Assembly (NCBI GenBank): GCA_006538405.1
Contig: BJKQ01000001.1
Span: forward strand, 1,054,001 to 1,118,000
Reading direction: 5' to 3'
Source of the DNA: Hansfordia pulvinata
Lineage: Eukaryota; Ascomycota; Sordariomycetes; Xylariales
DNA: 64,000 bases
In this document: in pieces, positions 1 through 12,047 of the stretch
How the letters are laid out: the number at the start of each line of letters is the position of its first letter
Position numbering within the stretch: the stretch's first letter is position 1
Program-made: the position numbers and the translations under genes
Notes under the pieces: model-generated
Databases searched by the model: none
Seen by the model: only the letters and a program-made list of their open reading frames with translations
What the model was told of the DNA's origin: nothing

Positions 1-1374
1 CCGTCGGCCTGCTGGGCAAGCCGGGAGCCGTGTGCGCGCTCCTCATGATGTTCATGGCCGTCACCTCGGCCACCTCGGCCCAGCTCATCGCCGTGTCGTC
101 CATCTGGACGTACGACATTTACAAGTGAGTTTTTCTCTCTCTCTATCTCTTCCTTTCCTATCCGGTGGATCTCTCTTTTTTTTTTTTTTTTTTTACCATA
201 TTCCTTGCCCCTTTCGTTTCTTCTCCACCCTTCTTTTCTCACATATCCCTTCAAACAAACCAGAACCTATATCAACCCAGCCGCCACCGGCCCCCGCCTG
301 ATCGCCGCCTCCCACGCGGCCGTGGCCGTCTACGGCGCGGCGCTGGCCGCCTTCTCCGTGGGCCTGCACTACGCGGGCATCGGCATGGGCTGGCTGTACC
401 TCTTCATGGGCGTGCTGGTCTCGTCCGCCGTCCTGCCCGCCGCCATGACGCTGCTGTGGTCGCGCCAGAGCCGCCTGGCCGCCGCCGCCTCGCCGGTCCT
501 GGGGCTGGCGTGCGCTCTGGCCGCCTGGACGGGCACCTGCGCCCGCCTCTTCGGCGGCGGCGGCCTGACCGTCGACAACCTGGGCTCCAACTACCCCATG
601 CTCGCCGGCAACGTCGCCGCCCTGCTCAGCCCCGTCGTCTTCGTGCCCTTGCTCACCTTCGCCTTCGGCGCCGAGAGGTACGACTGGCGCTCCATGGCCG
701 ACATCAGGCGGGGCGACGACGACGGCGCCGCCGCCGCGGGCGTCTCCCCCGCTGCTGCTACTGCTGCTACTACTACTACCGCGGCTTCTGCGGAGGGCCA
801 GGGAAGGGGAGGTGTCGCCGGGGACAGCAAGCTGCGCGGGGACGAGGCCGTGTCGCCTGTGGAGGAGGAGCAGCATCGACAGCAGCAGCAGGGCGGCAGC
901 GGTGGCGGCGGCGGCGCCTACACATCGTCGTCGTCGGCGTCGTCGTCGTCGTCACCGGGGCAGACAGAGGAGGAACAAGGAAAAGCAGAGCAGGAGCGGG
1001 AAGCGCGCGCCAAGCTGGACCGGGCGTCGCGGTGGGCCAAGTGGCTGACGCTGGCGATGGCGCTGGCCTTCCTCGTGCTGTGGCCCATGCCCATGTACGG
1101 CTCGGGCTACGTCTTCAGCAAGCCCTTCTTCACCGGCTGGGTCGTCGTCGGCATCGTCTGGATCCTCGCCAGCTCCGTCGCCGTCGGCCTGTTCCCCCTG
1201 TGGGAGGGCCGCCGCAGCCTCGCCCGCGTCCTGCGCGGCATGGCCGGCCGCGGCCGCGGCCGGGGCGGCGCGGGGACCCGGGCCCAGGGTGGTTCGGTGT
1301 CCTCCGCCTCTTCTGCTTCGCGCGAGGAGCACGGGATCGCCGCCGGGAGGGGGGACCCGGAGAAGAGCTCCTGA
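1..1374 (+). CDS. DUR3: DUR3-like urea/solute:sodium symporter, 3' part
   Basis: C-terminal 410 residues of a plasma-membrane SSF-family transporter; the 5' part lies before the window. Exon <1-124 is read from base 3 and exon 264-1374 follows a GTGAGT...CAG intron with a 19-nt T run. The junction gives YDIYKTYINP, the conserved segment after a transmembrane helix in fungal urea active transporters. Several hydrophobic helices follow (about 300-660 and 1035-1200). Known role of the family: high-affinity uptake of urea, sometimes polyamines. Odd: between the last two helix groups sits a cytosolic loop of roughly 110 residues rich in Ala, Gly, Ser, Gln and Glu encoded by trinucleotide runs (about 710-1010), longer than I expect for the family. 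The C-terminus is Arg/Gly/Ser-rich. Assignment to the SSF/DUR3 group is fairly sure; the substrate is inferred. Confidence 0.85.
125..263 (+). other. intron of the DUR3-like gene with long T run
   Basis: Starts GTGAGT at 125 and ends CAG at 263, joining codon AA|A. A run of 19 T lies at 176-194. Removing it keeps the frame across conserved residues. Confidence 0.85.
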
Positions 1375-4300
1375 GCGGCCCTGTCGATGTAGCTTATATA
1401 TAGTAAGCACACAAGGTATAGGAGTTGCTGGTTAAAGTAGGGTCCTAGATTAGGAGACTATCCCCTTGTCGCATCTGTTCTGAGCTGAGCGAGAGGAGTG
1501 AACAACTACTCCACGGGCCTCGTTAGATAGGTCATCTTCCCTCACCCCCGGGGCACTCCGTCTGCCCCGACCCAGGGCTTCGGGTAGTCCGGAATACAGA
1601 TTGTCTTTCAGCCCAGAGGCTCTATCTCCTCGCCAGCCGGCGACCCCGCGGCCGCATGTCTACGTGACGTACCTGAACTGTCACAGCGCGAGCCTCACAC
1701 GTCGGGCGGGCAGGGCCGATATTGTACATTCTCCCATTGCCGAGCGCCTCCCTCCAGCCCGCTCGTGGTCTGCGGCGTACTGGCTTCCGTCGATCTGCAC
1801 AGGCCGCGAGTGGTCGGCCCTAGTCATCGTCGCCGTCGTCGTCGTCGTCGTCGTCGTCGTCAGGGTCTCCCGGGGGCCGCCGCTACAATGTGTGGTCATG
1901 TGAGGAGGAAATGGAGAGAATGGCGATTGCATGTTTGCTTGCCCATGTAACCTATTTCCTTCCCCGGGTGTTTACTTCTCCAATTTCAATTGACTACCAC
2001 CTGCCCGCCAGCTATTGGATAGATCTCAATCAAGAGACGCGCCCGCAGATCGTTCGGCGATTCGCCCAGTCTTGGCTGGCGACCAAGCGACGAACCCCGG
2101 GCCCTCCTGAACAATGAAAACCCGAGCGGGCAGGGCCTGTGTACATGTCTTGTGTGGTGGCGGCGGCGAATAAGAAAAGTAGAGGTAGAGCCACAGAAAG
2201 ACAGAGAGAGTGTGTTAGTGAGAGAGGTGACGAGGTCTCGGAGATGACGAGGTATTCGCCCCAGCGACCTATCAATAGCCAAACGATGGTCAGCGTGCCC
2301 GCGCGGGGGCTCGGCCATTATGTGTCGGATGGGAAACCTCTTACGTTATGGAATAGTTGCCTACATTTTCGCCTTCTTGTTCTCGCCAACTTGCAAGCCC
2401 TCGTACCTTACCCTGCAACTCGCAAGGCCGGTGGGATGCGACAGACCAGGGCAACTACCGAAATCCTCCTCGGCCAAATCAAAAAGAAGGGAAGGAAAGA
2501 AAAAAAGATGTCATTATTAGCGCGCAGGATCGGCAGTTACCCATTTTACCCCGAAGCACTTGGAGAGGGGAAATTGGAAACAGAAAGACGATGTTTTTCA
2601 ATCGTGATTACCATCCCATGTACACCCACTACGAGGCAGGACTCGTACGGGCTCGCCGCCCTCTCCATCACCAAAGTCGCACGCTAACGGGCACCAGGCT
2701 GTGCGAGCAGCTTCCAAGATCCCTCCCGAGGATCTCTCCGTGGAGGTGCCCTCGTTACCGCAGACTGTGCGTGTGGCAGCTGTGACCAGGTCACCACATG
2801 GCGTGCTCGGCCATGGCAAATGGAAATATTCGCCCGCCGGATCTCCCCCCCCCCAGAGTTCCCATGCCCCGTAGTTACGAAACCTTTGCCTTCTCTTCAG
2901 TGGATTCTTTTACGGACCCTCATGGCAAAAGCCTTTGGGTGCCCGATCGGCGCAACGAGCTTTGACTTCGTGACCAAGGTCCTTTGCCTCACGAAGCAGG
3001 GCTCGGCCCGCGTCGTCGTGTGGCCTGGGCCGGCTCCCTCCAAGCGGTTCTTTTCGATGGCTGTGCAACGGCAACGGGCGGGAACAGCCGCCCGACACAT
3101 GCTCAAATCGTTATGCGGAAAGGGGGGAGTGGTCGACACAGCGGGGGACTGGGACCCTATCTCCGGTCGGGTGGTGAGCTTGACCTGGGCAGCCCTACAG
3201 AGTCGACCACCCCGTTGTTAGCCGGCAACCTGTCAGAGGTTATTCTATGCTTTCGGGTTGGGCCTTTGCGGCCAATAGACCAAGGGTGTCGTGTGCCTGT
3301 TACGTGTTGCTGCGACGGCGCATATGCTGCCCAACCTTCAGGCTACATTCCGCGCAACAGCCACTCATACGTGCTCGTAGCAGCTTCTACAAGAGCCCCC
3401 AGAAAAGAGTTTCAAACCTCAGCAGACTTCTCACCCCTTATCGGCTACACAGGGGGGCGCCATTCTTTGACACTGCCGTCCCATCAGGCCGCGGGTGTGG
3501 TCTTGGAAGGCTGGACCACTGACAGTGGCCAGGCTCACATGGGGGTATCATGCATTATTCGGTCTGTCTCCGTGTCCCTTCTTTCGTTCGCCCTGAACCT
3601 GTGTGGAGCGCGCCGGCGGAGAAGATTGGCCGAGCTTGAGATGGCCGTCGGTGCTCCCTTTCGGGCGCCATCCTCATGTCGGGCGGAACTGGCGAGTCTG
3701 TGAATCTGTTTGGGCACCGTGGACCAGGTTATCGCCGACGGTCGTGGCACTCGGAATCAATAGGAGTCGGAAAGGACAGTTTCGTGAACTCGGTGTCGGG
3801 TCGCGGGTCGCGGGTCGCTACAGCTTTTTGTTCGGGGCTGATTCATCGGAGAGGGCTCTGCTCAACGCAGAAATCGAGGAGAGCGAAAGCTCGGCACCGT
3901 CGTGAGGCGCGAGGAAAGAGTGTCGCCAGGAAATCTGGACAGCCAGAGCCGACCATGTTTATTCACTGACTCGTCCATGATCGCCAATTGAGGGTCCAGC
4001 CTCGGTTGACGTTCTGCGCAACTTCTCAGGGGTAATTGTCCAAGTCCGGCTGTGGTGGTTGATTCGGGAGTTGCGCGTTGGGCAGTTTCGGCGCAGACAC
4101 CGCGACGTATTGTAGCTTCTCGTGGGCAGATTTTTCACTGGACGGGTGGAATGGATGACTGCCTCGCAATTTCGATATTTGTTAGGGAGATCGCGCTCGT
4201 CATTTTACCTTAGCAGCCGTTAGGGCCACAAGATCAACCCAACGAAGACTGTGTGCACTGGCCTTTGCTACGACAAGGAAAATGCAAGGCTGGGTAGCAC

Positions 4301-7300
4301 GAGTGCCGTCTTGGCCGGTCGCCGTCGAGATAGGCTTCACGGCAACGGTATCACGAGAGATTGAGGCTCTCTCGCGTGACTGACTGGCCGACCAGGCCTT
4401 CTTTCGCGGGAGATACGGGGGAATCCTTGGGCAGGGGAAAGGGGGGAGCGTCGACCTTCCGATGCGCCGGGGGGCGAATCCCCCTCTGGGACGGTAAGAG
4501 ACGCCAGTCTTCTCATGTTGGTCCCGTTGGGGGGCGCGGATGGGGCCTTCTTTCAGCTTCCTGGGGCGCCAGGGCTCCAGACCACGATGCACGATAGCAG
4601 AGGGGGCGGCGGCGGCATGGGTGAGCTGCAGGAGCACGCACTCTGGGAGCTATGGTACTGTACTTTGGGGGAGGCGCAGACAGAAGGGGCCTGACTGCAG
4701 GACAATCCACTGTCAGCGACTTTACGATGTTGTAGCGACGAACGCACTCACTCACGAACGGGGTGGGGGCGGTTTTTCCGGTCACGGGAGCCGAGTCCGC
4801 CGCCGCCGCCGCCGCCGCGACGATCGGGAGGGACAAAAGGAAACGTAGCAGTCGTATCGTAGTGTTATGTTGCTTGGGGGGGGGTTGCGCGAATTAACCT
4901 GCTGGCTGCTGGGGGTTGGGGGGCCTCTTGTCTCGTCTGGGTAGATGATGGCCGAGCCGATGCCTGCGCACGCTGCCGTGGTGCCGGGCCAGGGCAAATC
5001 AATGCCTCGAATTGCTATTATTCGACTTGGCTAATGCAGATGACAGCGGCCGGCTTTCTTGGACGCCGGGCTGGTCTTGCCCCTTTGGTGCTACTCCCGG
5101 GGGCTTGGTTCCGGTTCGTCTGCTGAGCAGGGATGGGAGATTGGTGGCAGCAGCAGAGCAGCGTAACATGGTAACATCGTGAGACTCGTCGGCAGAAGCC
5201 TCAAGGCAGCAGCGGCGGCGGCTGCGGCAGTGGCAGAGCGGCCAGACATTGGCTCCTTCTTCCAAGAAGCGACAGGACCGCCTCCGCCCTTCGATTGACC
5301 CGGCCACGTAGGAAAAAAGACAAGGAAAATGACAGAGGAGAGGCGACGAGCAGACGGACGGTGTACAGAGCCCACACAGGTCGCTCAGGTGACGCAGGGT
5401 GGGAGAAAACTCGGCCGTGGCCCTGCTCCACAACGGCCCCATCAGGTGCACCGTGAGCGCGCGTGGGAGCCACAGTCGACCGTCCAGGGCCCCACCTCTT
5501 TCCTCCTGGGCTCCGTTTCCGACCGCCGTTCATCAGGCGCGCCTTCCCCACCGACGCTGGCCTCCACACCGAGCCGACCGACTCCACTCCTTGCGTTCGT
5601 TTCCCACCGCTCGCGAGGGAAGGAGAGGGAAAAATACCTACCACCGTGCCCCCTAACAAAAGGAAGGGGGGGGGAGGCCCGTTCATTGGACGGTGCCGCC
5701 GATCCGCCCTTCCTCTGTCCCGTTCCGCCGCCGCCGCCGCCGCCGCCCCCCCGTCATTTGCGCGTGGGGTGTCCCTTCCCCGTTGCTGTGCCTGTATCCA
5801 ACGTACCTTGGGCAAGTACCCAGGAAGATCTGCGTGAGTACAGGAAGGCACGGTAGCGGGCTTGAGTGCGTGAGCGAAGCGAAAAAAGTGACCTGGGCGG
5901 TGGCGAAAGGTTCCGCCCACCGCCGCCCAAACGAACCCGCTCCCTTCCCTAGGCGAACCGGCCTTCTCGTGTGTATGGCAAGCGTGCCTTTTTCTGTCTC
6001 CTCCAGGCTTTCTCTCGGCCCTCTTACGGGGTACCTTATTATTACCATCCAATGGGCAGGCAAGCCCTCTCCCTCTCTCTCCGCTGCGGATCAATGCCAT
6101 TGTGCAGTTGGTTAGCACGAGTGGTACTCGTAGCCGGGTCATACCCGCACCCGGCAATACAAGTACTTAGATATTTGGCTAGGTACATACCTACCTCTCT
6201 CAAAAACTGAGGTCATGCGCAATGTTACGCTCGGGGACTGTTCCGGATTGTCTGGTTGGTTTGGCCGTGGCCCCTGGATCGCGCCTGATGTGGCAGGCCA
6301 GCAGTAGAGCTGACGTCTCCCATTTGGCTTCCTGGCAAGAAATATCTAGTGACTTTTCGTGAGACTGTCTACCTTGCTAATCACACATACTCGTACTCTG
6401 AGCATGGGTTGCTAACCTTCCTGTGTCCGTGCCACGAGGTCACAGGTCAAGTCGAAGGGTGTGGGAATGCGAGGTGAGGGGCATCAGCGACAAAGGCACG
6501 CCCTCCAACGGGCTGTGAGGGCCTCGCACGACCTGGCTGCGGAAAGAGAGAACGCAGCTTCTCGCCACGCTGTCCATGCGGTCGAGCAAAAACCAGAACC
6601 GCGACGAGTCGCTGTCTATCTGGGTGCCGTTACTCGACGGGGAACTCATGGCCCATCACGCTTCAGCACAGAGTGTCATGATCGTGACCTATTGCTCGCT
6701 CACTCTATGAGCACACGAGGCGGCTATTGCAACACGACTATACGTAAGGCTCCCCAGTCTCCTCGGCCTGCTGCCTCACATTCCCGAGACACCACCCGGC
6801 GGCGCACTCGACGCCGCTTGGTCAGAGGACATTGGGGGGCCTGCCCGCTCCATACCACATGAGCCTGGCTGACTACATGTATCGAACCCATGTAAACTAC
6901 TCGTATTAGAGTCGCCTGGTTGCCGCTTCAGCCGGGGTGGGAGGTTCGGCGTTGCATATCGAGTACACTGCCTACATGTACCGACTCACCTACCAAGATT
7001 TTCAGCCTGGCCAAGTGGCGTCGCAAGGGACCGGGTGCTTTCTACTCCCAACGCCAGCCCCGAGACCCCCATCCGGCCTCCTGCCTTCTGACGGCAGTTC
7101 CCGGAAAGGTTTGGATGGCTTTGGCACGATGTGACATGAGACACACAGAAAGGGGGACGTCTCGCGGCTCCGTAGGCGAGGATCTGATTGCAATGGTCTC
7201 GTAGTGAGATGGACTTCCAAAGAAAAGAAAAAAAACGAAAAAAAGGGAAAAACTTAGCCGATTCCGGCGTAAAAGGACCTCGGACTTGATCAAGGGCGGT

Positions 7301-8946
7301 CAAATGCGAGTCCGGTGGCCACGCCAGCGCGCCCAGTTCTCACTGACTTGGGTCGAAACCTGAGGCTTCCAAGGCGACAGAGAGAGAGAGAGAGAGAGCG
7401 GGGCCAAAAGAAAGGGGCGGGGGGCATCATGCCAAATACTGGCTCTATGGTAGGGCAATGCCTCTTCGAGAAGTAAGGGTCCAGCGTGTGATAAGACGAT
7501 AATAATAACAAATAGCCCGGCCTTCTCCGCTTCTCACCTCTCACAACATTGCGTGTGTGTGCATTTGCGGGGGCGATGATGCGCGCGGCTAATACTAAAC
7601 GGCTGCGAGCGTCACGAAGAGGTGGTGGGAAAGGGACCCTTTCGGAGTTGAACGAGTGCCGGAACCGCCAATACAATACTCGTAACCCTTCTTAGAGTGC
7701 GCCAGAGCAGGGGGGGGGGGGGGAATACGCCCCTCATCGTCAGCCGAGTGGTTTGGCGCGGAGCCCCCCCCCCCTTCTTTCGCCACGTGCTCTTTGGCGA
7801 GCGAAGTACGGCAACCCGGAGGCGCGCCTAAGAGTAAGTCCCGCGATTGCGTGCGCAGAACCTCTCTGCCTCGCGGGCGTATTAATAACAAAAAGTGAGG
7901 CCAGAACAGAAGAAGGAAAGAAAAGGCGTGTTCTGCTAAAGGGCCCTCGTGGCGGCCCGTCCGAGTCGGTGGCCCCGTCTCCGTCCGTTCCGGCCGCCGA
8001 CATTGTTTCTTCGGCCCAGGCACAGCCGCCCGCCGTCGCCTGCGTTGCTGTCCAATTGAGGGCGACTGACGTGACCTGGTAGCTTTCCGGAAGAGATGCC
8101 GGGCTCCTTTTCCTGTTTTTCTTTCCTTCTTCTTCTTCTTCTTCTTTCCACTTTGGTCTTTTCGCGCGCCGCCGGGACAGGGCGCGCGGGGATTGTCTTT
8201 CGTCGCTCGGCTAGGAAACCACTAGGCAGCCCGCTGATGAGCGGTGGCCCTCGGTGTGAGGTTTACGGGGCGCTGCGGTGCGAATCCCCACGCAAGCGAA
8301 GACTCGGATGGGCCCGGCAGGTGTACATGCACGAATACCTGTCGAGAAACGGCCTACTTTTGGAAAAAAGAAGAGAGGGAAAAGGGGAGGGCAGCAACAA
8401 CTTAGCCGAATCAGTCTCCCGTAGACACACCGGGAAAAAAAAAAAGAACGAAACCCCACCTCCCTCGGGTATGTAAACGTGAAGGCAAGTGACGAGGCGT
8501 GCACCTGGGCAGTCGGGGATTTCCCAAGCCAGGCCCACGTAACCACCCACCGCACGTGCGCGTGGCGCGTAAGAAGTACAGATATGATGTAGTGGGCGAG
8601 GAAATCGGCTCGAAGAGAATACCCGCGGCCCCGTCGAGCGACGCAAGACGCCATGCGCGACCTCGCCACCCGCGCACTGATCGTCTCGCGGTCGACTGGC
8701 AACGAAGTCACCGCGGCTGCGACAGCCTTGTCGTCATCGCACCGGCGCGTAAATCGCAGTGGTGGATCCCGGTAGCGTGTGGGCGTTCGGCAAAAAGGCA
8801 CTGGAATCATGCATAAGGGGCCGATGGCGCCCGTCGGAGGCCGCACGGCATCACCACCTACATTTGACGGCCTGGTCGGGAAAGGGGAATGTGTGTGACT
8901 GCAAGACGAGGAAAGGAGAGAAGAAGGGGTGGAGAGGGGAGGGGGA

Positions 8947-8969
8947 GGGGGGGGGGGGGGGGGGGGGGG
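8947..8969 (+). repeat. poly-G tract, 23 nt
   Basis: Uninterrupted run of 23 G in gene-free DNA, preceded by a GA/GGGGA-rich stretch. Could fold as a G-quadruplex on the + strand. Exact length is unreliable in any assembly. Confidence 0.9.
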
Positions 8970-11228
8970 AGACTAGGTCTCAACTAACGAGGTCACCTCA
9001 TGTACGCGTCCGCAAGAGACGGCGAATTGCCACCGCATCCGCGCGATGGTCCAAATCGGAAGTTCGTTCCTCTTTTTTTTTCTCCCTCTCCCACTTCACG
9101 ATTTCCATCTCGCCACGCGCTATTGCCGTGTCCAGCACGGACGGGGCAATGGGAAAGGGAAGGCAGGGAGGGAGGGAGTCCCCCTCCCCCCAACCCCAGC
9201 CCCTGCTGGTCGGAAGTCCCGTCACGTGAGTAGCGTCGCATGCTGCTGAGCCCATCAGCCGTCGAGAATAGAATCGACAAGGCGGCGTCGAGAGGGCGAT
9301 GGATATCTGGAGTGGGATTCCTCCAACCCATTATCTGCGCAGAGACGCATCTACCAAGGGACCAGGCTGACTACATGTAGCCTCGGTCTGGAAATGGTTG
9401 AGCTGAGCATTCAGTCGGTGGATGAGAGATACATACGTACGTTGGATGTTATGCAGGGAAATAGCCCGGAGATACATGTACCTACCTATGTACCACCTAA
9501 CCTGAAGGTTGCCTAATAAGTTGGGGCACTGCAGGCATGTACCTCGAGTGTGCATGGAGCCCGGCCACCAGCTTGGGGACCGGCACTCTTGGGGCTGCCT
9601 GGTGCGCTCTGGCGGGCTGACTCCAGTGCGTTTGGCCCTCCATCCCTCTCCTCTCTCTGTCGGGAGGACGGCAGTGCGCCGGTGAGGCCGTCTGCAAGGG
9701 CCCAAAGTCGCGAGCCAGGCGGCGGGTTGCGTGATCACGAGGCGGGCCAATCTCGAGGGCGGAAATTTCGATTTGTCCCCGTTTCAGCCTTCTCGCCCCC
9801 GGGCTACCAACCAACGCAGCAGGGGGCCCACCCAAGGGCCAATCAAGGGGAGTGACCTGGGAACACTGGGCTCCGGGGCTGTGGCTCTCAGCGCGGCGGT
9901 GCCAGTGTCCACTGCCAGCCAGTGGAGGCGTGCCAGGGGACCTCCAGCAGCCTGTGCTGTGCTGTGGAGGCAGCTGTGCTGTGCTGGGGGGTCCGGACAG
10001 CCCTCCATTGGCAGCCCGCTGAGGGTTGAGGGTTGCCCGAGGATTGAGGGTACAGGGCTCAGGGCACACGGCACAGGGCTCTCCACACGCCCGCCGCCGC
10101 CATCCGGCTGCCAGCGCCGTGGGGGCTTCTAAGAAAAGAATGGAAAGCCCAACGTTCGGCCCCTCTCGGCCCCATACGCTAGCAACTGACCCCTGGCCGT
10201 AGCCCACTGCTCGCCCCCCACCACTCCCCACTGCTCGTCCCAGACTCTTGGACCGACTGGGCGCACGAGTATCCAATGCTGCTGCAGCTGGAGGCAGGTA
10301 CAATGCGCCATGTACCACCCACTCACATCCAATTCCGTGCCCTGCCCTCTCCCATCTCACATCTCCTCCAGCATCGGCAATGGTCCGCCACAGACAATAT
10401 CCCACTACGAGTATGCCCTCTCTCTTCCTCCAGCTCCTCCATCGCCATCCAGGGCCACCATCGCGCCGGGGCATCACTCTCGGCAGGGTCCGAACCCTGT
10501 GCGTGTCTTGACCCTAATATAACAAGCCTGGTGAGTCCGAAGGACCGGAGGGGCAAGCACGGGCTGACGACTCCTTGCCGGCCTTTGCCCCCTCGAATTC
10601 GCTGCTTTGCCCACCAGAGACTGTCTGAAGGAGACGCAGCAGAGACACGTCGGGAATTCGTAGCCAACACGCGACTCTTCTTCCACGCCCCGCCTCGCAC
10701 GAAGCATCACCGCTGGTCCCATTCTGGGCGGTGGCAAACACAAACAAGCGCGCAACCTCATGCGATCAACCGAGCTGCGAGTACCTTAGGTACACCTTCC
10801 TACCTGGTACCTACCTACTTGGATACTCTCAGCAGACGGGCCTCTCGTTGGTCTTGCGTTACTCCTCCGCCCCCCGCGCGGCATTGCCGCGTGGCCCGGG
10901 TCCTTCTGCCGACTCTCATCACCTGAGGGATTCTGACGCAACCACGGTCGGCAGATGAAGAGCTGGCCAGTCAGCCACTCCCGACACCTTCTCGAAGCAT
11001 TCTCGGCATCAGACAAGGGCTGCCAAATACACGTACTCAAACCCTCCCACACGTCTGCGCGCTCTTGGTGCCCGTGTAGCGCGTCTGTTGAGTGATAGCC
11101 TCTGCCCTGCGGTTGACAAGCTCAGGAGTGGAGGCACACGGCGTCATGATGCGGTCCCACGGACCCACGAAGGCAATCGAGTCCAGCCCAAAGCAAGAAT
11201 GGTTGGTGCTCTTCTCCTTCTTCTTATG

Positions 11229-11251
11229 CCCCCCCCCCCCCCCCCCCCCCC
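11229..11251 (+). repeat. poly-C tract, 23 nt
   Basis: Uninterrupted run of 23 C about 800 bp upstream of the secreted-protein gene at 12048. Confidence 0.9.
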
Positions 11252-12047
11252 GGCCCTTCTCCGAGTACTTCTTCCGCAGCCCGGAAACACCGCCCCCCAT
11301 CTGAAAGAGACTGGCGAGCGAGTGAGTGGAACAGCGCCTTAGCCTTCATGCAGAGACCCGTTCCCAGCCCACTCTGGGTCTGTCTGTGGGCCGCGAGGGC
11401 CATAATTCTAGCCTGACAAGCTCAGCGCAAGCCTCGCCTCCCACCCCCCTTAACACCCTTACTCTCTCGTCTGCTGCTTACCGGGCAGGCTGGATGGACT
11501 GTGCCCAAGCAAAAAAGCTGACGCCCTAAGCGGGATCCCCAGTTACCTACTCGGCCTGCGTGTAGCTTGCGTGATTTACGTTCCCGATCCAGCCTGGTGC
11601 CGGTGCCATCGACGACACTGACTGCATACATACCCGACAACCTACTCGTACCTCGAGGCCAGGTCAGATCCACACAGCCGTGGAGCGTCCAGGAACTCGC
11701 CCTTCCCCCCTTGATGGCCACATCGGGCAGCGGCACTCACCTTTCTTGCCACCTCGATTTGAGTCCGTGGCCAAGAGCATGTAAAACACTCAGAAGCATG
11801 CTGAACCCCGACCCACTGGCTCTGTACTTAAACTCAAGGGCCCGAGCCGGTTTTTTCGCCATGGGCAGTCAAGAAGCATTCGGATGAGCCCGCCTGTCTA
11901 CACCTTTCAGCCGCCTGCCCGCCCGCCACGAGCCTGACAAGTCGATATATATCTCGTCCCGGTCCGCCTCGCACCACAGCTCTATGGATCACGTATGAGC
12001 AGACTCCCGCCTCTCCCCTCCGCCTCCGCCTCCGCCTCCGCCTCACC

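Larger units (their letters stand above)
1375..12047. other. 10.7-kb gene-free region
   Basis: No open frame here has protein-like composition, plausible introns or a family I recognise; the longest are Arg/Pro/Ser-rich and overlap on both strands. Contents I can point to: GTC repeats near 1830-1860, GA/CT tracts near 7380, G14 at 7710-7723, C11 at 7764-7774, G23 at 8947-8969, C23 at 11229-11251, and several TACTCGTA and TACATGTA octamers from 6125 on. No tRNA box pair was found by eye. Confidence 0.6.

Noticed and set aside
2984..3703. 239-codon + strand open frame
   Set aside because: Mixed composition looked briefly protein-like, but there is no known motif, start context or splice support.
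5201..6157. 318-codon - strand open frame
   Set aside because: Arg/Pro/Ser/Ala-rich translation with no hydrophobic core pattern, overlapped by open frames on the other strand; typical of GC-rich non-coding DNA.
10020..10070. Telomere-like GAGGGTTGAGGGTT words
   Set aside because: Only two adjacent partial units, not TTAGGG, and embedded in other short repeats; not an interstitial telomere.
9497..10477. 326-codon - strand open frame
   Set aside because: Arg/Gly/Pro-rich, covers short imperfect direct repeats (TGTGCTGTGCTG, GAGGGTTGAGGGTT), no recognisable domain.
10475..10510. tRNA B-box-like GGTCCGAACC
   Set aside because: No matching A box, acceptor stem or cloverleaf arms around it.
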